From assembly GCA_905200565.1 (NCBI GenBank), contig CAJKKX010000083.1, positions 1 through 8,394 of the forward strand: a stretch of DNA of 8,394 bases. Reading direction: 5' to 3'. Positions within the stretch are counted from its first letter, which is position 1. The number at the start of each line of letters is the position of its first letter. The stretch is from an uncultured Lachnospiraceae bacterium. Its GTDB lineage: Bacteria; Bacillota_A; Clostridia; Lachnospirales; Lachnospiraceae. Position numbers and translations under genes: made by a program. The notes beneath the pieces were generated by a model. That model was not told the DNA's origin, did not search any database, and saw nothing but the letters and a program-made list of their open reading frames with translations. This document shows, piece after piece, positions 6,195-8,394 of this stretch.

Positions 6195-6896
6195 ATGAAT
6201 ATACTGACAGGAGTGGTATTACTGATTTTGGCGGCGTTTGCCTTTCATGGATGGAAAAAAGGATTTGTCAGGGTGTTTGCTCATATGTTCTTTTTTCTGG
6301 CATCGGCAATTCTGGTTTATTTTGCGACGCCGTATATCAGCGACTTTTTAAAGGAGCATACGCCGGTTTACGGGGTGATAGAGGAAAGCTGCCGCAAGAC
6401 ATTTATGGAGAAAGACGGAGAGAAAGAGGATACCAGGCTTGAACAGAAGAAATTTATTGAAGGACTGGGATTGCCGGAGGTTCTGAAAAAGCAGCTTGTC
6501 AATCAGAACAATGACGACAGCTATCAGGGGCTGGAAATTACTGATTTTTCGGAGTATCTTGCCGCTTATATGGCAAGCCTGATTTTAAATATCCTTACGT
6601 TTGTGATTACGCTGCTTCTGGTAAATCTACTTCTGCGGATGACGGTACTTACGCTGGATAATCTCTCAAGGCTTCCGGTTTTACATCCTATCAATCAGAC
6701 GCTGGGACTGATTCTTGGAGCCGGGCAGGGGCTTTTGATCGTGTGGGTCGCGTTTCTTGTCATTACGGTATTTGGAAATACGGATACGGGGCAGAAGCTG
6801 CTCATGATGATTCATCAAAGCGTGGTTTTAGAATGGCTGTACAACATGAATATTTTTCTGGAATATCTGCTTCGCATTGTGACCGGAATGGGCTGA
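6195..6896 (+). CDS. CvpA-family integral membrane protein
   Basis: 233 residues. Hydrophobic segments lie at about 3-19, 28-47, 122-150 and 168-194, with a weaker one near 210-228. A polar loop (50-118) separates the second and third. The start has the CvpA-family look: M-N-I-L-T-G-V-V-L-L, then HGWKKGFVRV (18-27). The third and fourth segments carry NLLLRMTVLTLDNLSRLPVLH and GLILGAGQGLLI, positions where the family also has small residues. CvpA proteins were first named for colicin V export in E. coli; in Firmicutes they are linked loosely to envelope homeostasis and their mechanism is unresolved. The ATG is preceded by AGGGTGA 4 bases away. It is the last gene of the envelope cluster, and I see no hairpin with a U-run before the tRNA promoter. 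Confidence 0.8.
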   Translation: MNILTGVVLLILAAFAFHGWKKGFVRVFAHMFFFLASAILVYFATPYISDFLKEHTPVYGVIEESCRKTFMEKDGEKEDTRLEQKKFIEGLGLPEVLKKQLVNQNNDDSYQGLEITDFSEYLAAYMASLILNILTFVITLLLVNLLLRMTVLTLDNLSRLPVLHPINQTLGLILGAGQGLLIVWVAFLVITVFGNTDTGQKLLMMIHQSVVLEWLYNMNIFLEYLLRIVTGMG

Positions 6897-6913
6897 GAAG
6901 TTGAAAAAAGGCA

Positions 6914-6942
6914 TTGACAAGCAAGTATGTTTATGGTAAAAT
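6914..6942 (+). promoter_or_regulatory. Strong promoter of tRNA-Thr
   Basis: A perfect -35 TTGACA (6914-6919), a 17-base spacer and a -10 TAAAAT (6937-6942) with an upstream TGG give a near-consensus promoter, ending 32 bases before the mature tRNA. It is the best promoter in the window and fits a stable-RNA gene. Confidence 0.85.
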
Positions 6943-6974
6943 TTCTAATCGTAGCGGTGATTTATCACATGCAG

Positions 6975-7047
6975 GCTGATGTGGCACAGGTGGTAGCGCA
7001 CCTCATTGGTAGTGAGGAGGTCACGGGTCCGAGTCCCGTCATCAGCT
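6975..7047 (+). tRNA. tRNA-Thr (anticodon GGT)
   Basis: The cloverleaf was folded by eye. The acceptor is GCTGATG/CATCAGC (7 pairs). The D-arm is GCAC/GCGC with an A-C mismatch around AGGTGGTA. The anticodon arm is CCTCA/TGAGG with loop TTGGTAG, placing GGT at 7008-7010. A 5-base variable loop precedes the T-arm ACGGG/CCCGT with loop TCCGAGT. The discriminator is T at 7047, and CCA is not encoded. The anticodon reads ACC directly (and ACU by wobble). The T-loop has C where T (pseudouridine 55) is nearly universal. The gene stands alone with its own promoter and terminator and abuts an integrase, so it is a likely integration target. Confidence 0.93.
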
Positions 7048-7052
7048 TCTTG

Positions 7053-7080
7053 AAAAGCCTTGAATTTTCAAGGTTTTTTC
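7053..7080 (+). terminator. Intrinsic terminator of tRNA-Thr
   Basis: CCTTGAA (7058-7064) pairs with TTCAAGG (7067-7073), followed by six T. An A-run just before the stem can extend pairing with the U-run. It begins 11 bases after the tRNA, as expected. Confidence 0.85.
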
Positions 7081-7100
7081 TTATTATCGGGCAAAATTTA

Positions 7101-7124
7101 AGCCGTCCGTTTGGGCGGCTTTTT
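7101..7124 (+). terminator. Second, possibly bidirectional, intrinsic terminator
   Basis: AGCCGTCC (7101-7108), loop GTTT and GGGCGGCT (7113-7120) form an 8-pair stem with one G-T wobble, followed by a T-run. On the minus strand the stem is followed by TTAAATTTT and lies about 20 bases after the integrase stop. It can therefore also end the convergent integrase transcript. Confidence 0.78.
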
Positions 7125-7130
7125 CTAATT

Positions 7131-7149
7131 TGACTACCAAATGACTACC
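7131..7149. repeat. Tandem direct repeat TGACTACC at the element border
   Basis: TGACTACC occurs at 7131-7138 and again at 7142-7149, 11 bases apart, that is one helical turn (TGACTACCAAA, TGACTACCGAA). It straddles the integrase stop codon. Short direct repeats next to an integrase gene are often arm-type integrase or excisionase sites. Only two copies are seen here. Confidence 0.5.
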
Positions 7150-8394
7150 GAATCCGTGAAGAAGCAAGCAACAGACTTTCTAATTTGTCCGATGCGGTTC
7201 TATCCAGTTCATCCAGATACTCCGCATATACGTTCAGTGTGGTAGATGTGCTAGCGTGTCCAAGTCTGCCGGATATGGTGCGTATGTCTACACCCTGGCT
7301 GATTAATAGCGTCGCCGCCGTATGCCTGAGACCATGCAGCGGGATAAGCGGAAGCTTCTCTTCGTCCCTTTCCTGCTGCATGTTATAGTTCTTTAGGATC
7401 CGGTGAAATGCCTGGTATGGCGTTTCAAGCCCCATCTGTGAACCATTCCACTGAATGAATATATAATCATCCCCGCGCCACTGAGAGCCAATAGAAAGCC
7501 TGTAACGCTTCTGCTCTGCCCTCCACTGGCGCGTTAATGCCATGACAGCAGCAGGGACGGTTATCACCCTGACGGAGCCTTTTGTCTTTGTGGCTTTGGT
7601 TATCACCTGCCCGCCCGCCCTGCATGTGCTTTTTGTGATGCTGACCGTGGCTTTCTCAAAATTAATATCGCCCCAGGTGAGCGCGATCAGCTCCCCGCGC
7701 CTGCATCCGGTAAACATGGCGAAATAAAAGAATAACTTTAGCTGGCTCTGTATCTTGTGCGCCGCCTGGTATTCCTGAATTTTGTATACATTGCCTGATT
7801 TGTCCGCCCTTGTCCTGCTGCCGTATTGGTAATATAAAGGGTTGTCCAGGATGTGTAAAAATGTTTCTGCCTGGTGCTGGTTAAAACACATCGGTTTTTC
7901 CTGCTTTAAAGCAGATTTGTTTTTTATCTGCACTCTGTCCATTGGATTTGACTGAATAAGGTTCCAGCGTACCGCCTGGGAGAGCATGGAAGATAATACA
8001 GCCATACGCCGTTTTATAGTGCTATGTGAGGGCGTATCTGGCTTATCCGGGGACTTTGGCGTTGCCTGCATAGTATTTACATATTCCTGCAAAAACAGCG
8101 GATTCAGGGAAGATAAAGCCATGTAGCCGAAGTCACGCACAAACATTTTTATATATCTGCGGGTACTCTCAAGCGTAGTCGGGGCCTGATAGATCTCGGC
8201 ATACTCCGACAGGTATTTTGTGGAGTAGCGTTCAAAAGTCAGGTTCTCCCCGTCCGTGTACTGTCCGGAATGCACCCGCCTTTCAAAATCCGCTGCATAG
8301 GCGTTCACTTCCTTCATGATCGCGTTTTCCGTCTTTGGATGCCCTTTGGCCGTGTACAGCTCCGGGCGGTATGTCGTTTGGCGTGTAATTTTCC
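7145..8394 (-). CDS. Tyrosine recombinase (integrase), 5'-truncated by the window
   Basis: Catalyses site-specific integration and excision of the adjacent element. The frame stays open to the right edge, 25 codons beyond the first visible ATG (8317). Those codons (TAKGHPKTEN...) look like the end of the N-terminal arm-binding domain, so the real start lies outside and at least 415 residues exist. Counting from the ATG at 8317, residues 27-125 are the SAM-like core-binding domain (LTFERYSTKYL ... MLSQAVRWNLI). The catalytic domain carries the complete active set: Arg206 in TGCRRGEL, a Lys near 244 in KTKGSVR, His328 and Arg331 in HGLRH, His354 in LGHAS, and the nucleophile Tyr364 in LNVYAEY. 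It therefore looks functional. It is closest in style to Tn916/phage-type integrases of Firmicutes. Confidence 0.94.
   Translation of the reverse strand, partial: KITRQTTYRPELYTAKGHPKTENAIMKEVNAYAADFERRVHSGQYTDGENLTFERYSTKYLSEYAEIYQAPTTLESTRRYIKMFVRDFGYMALSSLNPLFLQEYVNTMQATPKSPDKPDTPSHSTIKRRMAVLSSMLSQAVRWNLIQSNPMDRVQIKNKSALKQEKPMCFNQHQAETFLHILDNPLYYQYGSRTRADKSGNVYKIQEYQAAHKIQSQLKLFFYFAMFTGCRRGELIALTWGDINFEKATVSITKSTCRAGGQVITKATKTKGSVRVITVPAAVMALTRQWRAEQKRYRLSIGSQWRGDDYIFIQWNGSQMGLETPYQAFHRILKNYNMQQERDEEKLPLIPLHGLRHTAATLLISQGVDIRTISGRLGHASTSTTLNVYAEYLDELDRTASDKLESLLLASSRIR

Larger units (their letters stand above)
7048..8394. mobile_element. Left end of an element integrated at tRNA-Thr (prophage or ICE)
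   Basis: A site-specific tyrosine recombinase gene points at the 3' end of a tRNA gene with fewer than 100 bases between them, the classic arrangement at one end of an integrated phage or conjugative element. The boundary is placed at the tRNA 3' end only provisionally, because the att core may include part of the tRNA or lie further right. The rest of the element is outside the window, so its type cannot be decided. Confidence 0.6.

Noticed and set aside
6927..7133. A 68-codon plus-strand frame
   Set aside because: It runs through the -10 box, the whole tRNA and both terminators, so it is not a protein gene.
1..8394. CRISPR array, toxin-antitoxin pair, phase-variable repeat or defence gene
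   Set aside because: I found no spaced direct repeats, no small toxin-antitoxin pair and no recognisable defence domains; any such cargo would lie right of the integrase, outside the window.

Overview
The window looks like chromosomal DNA from an anaerobic, spore-forming member of the Clostridia, most likely Lachnospiraceae. The basis is a Bacillus-type serine acetyltransferase, a transketolase split into two subunit genes, a YyaC-type sporulation protein, strong AGGAGG-like ribosome binding sites, and a LysM / DUF5711-like / CvpA gene trio that I associate with this family. This placement comes from gene content, not from a marker gene.

Left part (1-1104). A 5'-truncated cysE runs into what looks like the first codons of cysS. 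It then changes abruptly into the antisense of the first ~64 codons of a nicotinate phosphoribosyltransferase gene (pncB) on the minus strand. Neither cysS nor pncB continues. The switch falls in about 20 bases that fit both genes, so this is either a microhomology rearrangement or an assembly chimera. The pncB fragment keeps its ribosome binding site and promoter, placed divergently from the transketolase promoter.

Middle part (1105-3600). The two transketolase subunits overlap by 13 bases and are probably translationally coupled. They supply the sugar-phosphate exchange of the non-oxidative pentose phosphate pathway. Their 3' end overlaps by 9 bases the 3' end of a convergent yyaC-like sporulation gene, which has a plausible sigma-F promoter.

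Envelope cluster (3600-6896). Three co-directional genes follow. The first encodes a bitopic protein with an N-terminal domain resembling a metal-ligand-less MPN/JAB fold, one membrane segment and a C-terminal LysM domain. The second encodes a single-pass protein with a beta-propeller-like outer domain (DUF5711-like). The third encodes a CvpA-family multi-pass membrane protein. Layout and topology suggest one envelope module spanning cytosol, membrane and wall; its function is not known to me.

Right part (6897-8394). A tRNA-Thr(GGT) has its own strong promoter and is followed by two hairpin terminators. A tyrosine recombinase then reads back towards the tRNA and is open through the right edge of the window. 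This is the usual border of an integrated element (prophage or ICE) inserted at a tRNA gene; its cargo lies beyond the window. There is no CRISPR array, rRNA or recognisable IS element.
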